A DNA stretch of 5,531 bases, taken from Patescibacteria group bacterium. GTDB lineage: Bacteria > Patescibacteriota > UBA1384 > XYA2-FULL-43-10 > 1-14-0-10-43-13. The notes beneath the pieces are model-generated. The model made no database searches. It was not told the DNA's origin and was given only the letters and a program-made list of their open reading frames with translations. This document shows, in pieces, positions 5,447 through 5,531 of this stretch. The stretch is from NCBI GenBank assembly GCA_022705465.1, contig JAKJEK010000063.1, positions 1 through 5,531 of the forward strand, given 5' to 3'. Both the position numbers and the translations under genes were made by a program. Numbering within the stretch: position 1 is the first letter of the stretch; each line of letters opens with the position of its first letter.

Positions 5447-5475
5447 TTGACATCAGTAGCCTAAATGCCTATAAT
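5447..5475 (+). promoter_or_regulatory. Full-consensus sigma-70 promoter
   Basis: TTGACA (5447-5452), exactly 17 bp, then TATAAT (5470-5475): both hexamers match perfectly at the optimal spacing. Start is expected near 5482, about 32 nt before the ATG at 5514. Confidence 0.9.
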
Positions 5476-5513
5476 TCAAACACCATTCTCAGGCTCAGGC
5501 AAGGAGAGGACAA

Positions 5514-5531
5514 ATGGAACAAATCGCACTG
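5514..5531 (+). CDS. Start of a gene running off the right edge (six codons)
   Basis: Only MEQIAL is visible. The call rests on context: a full-consensus promoter ends 38 bases upstream, Shine-Dalgarno AAGGAG (5501-5506) is 7 nt before ATG, and the frame is open to the edge. The product cannot be guessed. It is divergent from the 92-aa gene. Confidence 0.7.

Larger units (their letters stand above)
5247..5513. other. Intergenic region between divergent genes
   Basis: It holds the promoters of both flanking genes and two hairpin-forming repeats, and no convincing gene. A 32-codon plus-strand frame (5292-5390) has no ribosome site. A minus-strand TATAAT at 5402..5397 has no good -35. Confidence 0.6.

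Overview
The window is bacterial chromosomal DNA using the standard code (TGA is a stop in the gene ending at 651). Base composition is moderate and uneven. Promoters look like sigma-70 type and most genes have Shine-Dalgarno sequences. The phylum cannot be fixed from this stretch: nothing here is lineage-diagnostic, and an uncultured lineage is possible. There is no mobile element, CRISPR array, tRNA or rRNA.

Left part (1-1433), stress proteins. A minus-strand gene running off the left edge encodes a glycine-zipper protein of the general stress protein 17M / low-temperature-induced type with a poly-Glu tail. Upstream of it on the same strand is a small DUF4112 membrane-type protein whose -10 box lies almost on its start codon. 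A divergent plus-strand promoter drives a 56-residue KGG-motif stress protein through a leader of about 125 nt. This small gene ends in a hairpin terminator shared with the convergent lon gene.

Centre (1475-3865), complete ATP-dependent Lon protease, 771 aa, with all catalytic motifs. Its short leader holds a perfect inverted repeat at the predicted transcription start, a candidate operator or 5' stem-loop.

Right part (3902-5531). An inositol-monophosphatase-superfamily phosphatase (297 aa) has its own promoter and terminator. An unrecognised 92-aa gene, also minus strand, likewise has its own promoter and terminator. A 267-base intergenic stretch with two short hairpins follows. A textbook sigma-70 promoter (TTGACA, 17 bp, TATAAT) then drives a plus-strand gene of which only six codons are visible.

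Most genes appear to be single-gene transcription units. The left four (stress protein, DUF4112, KGG, lon) make a plausible stress/proteostasis neighbourhood. No function in the window links the phosphatase or the unknown gene to them. I see no clearly new multi-gene system. The best leads are the lon inverted repeat, the structured KGG leader, the near-leaderless DUF4112 gene and the unrecognised 92-aa protein.
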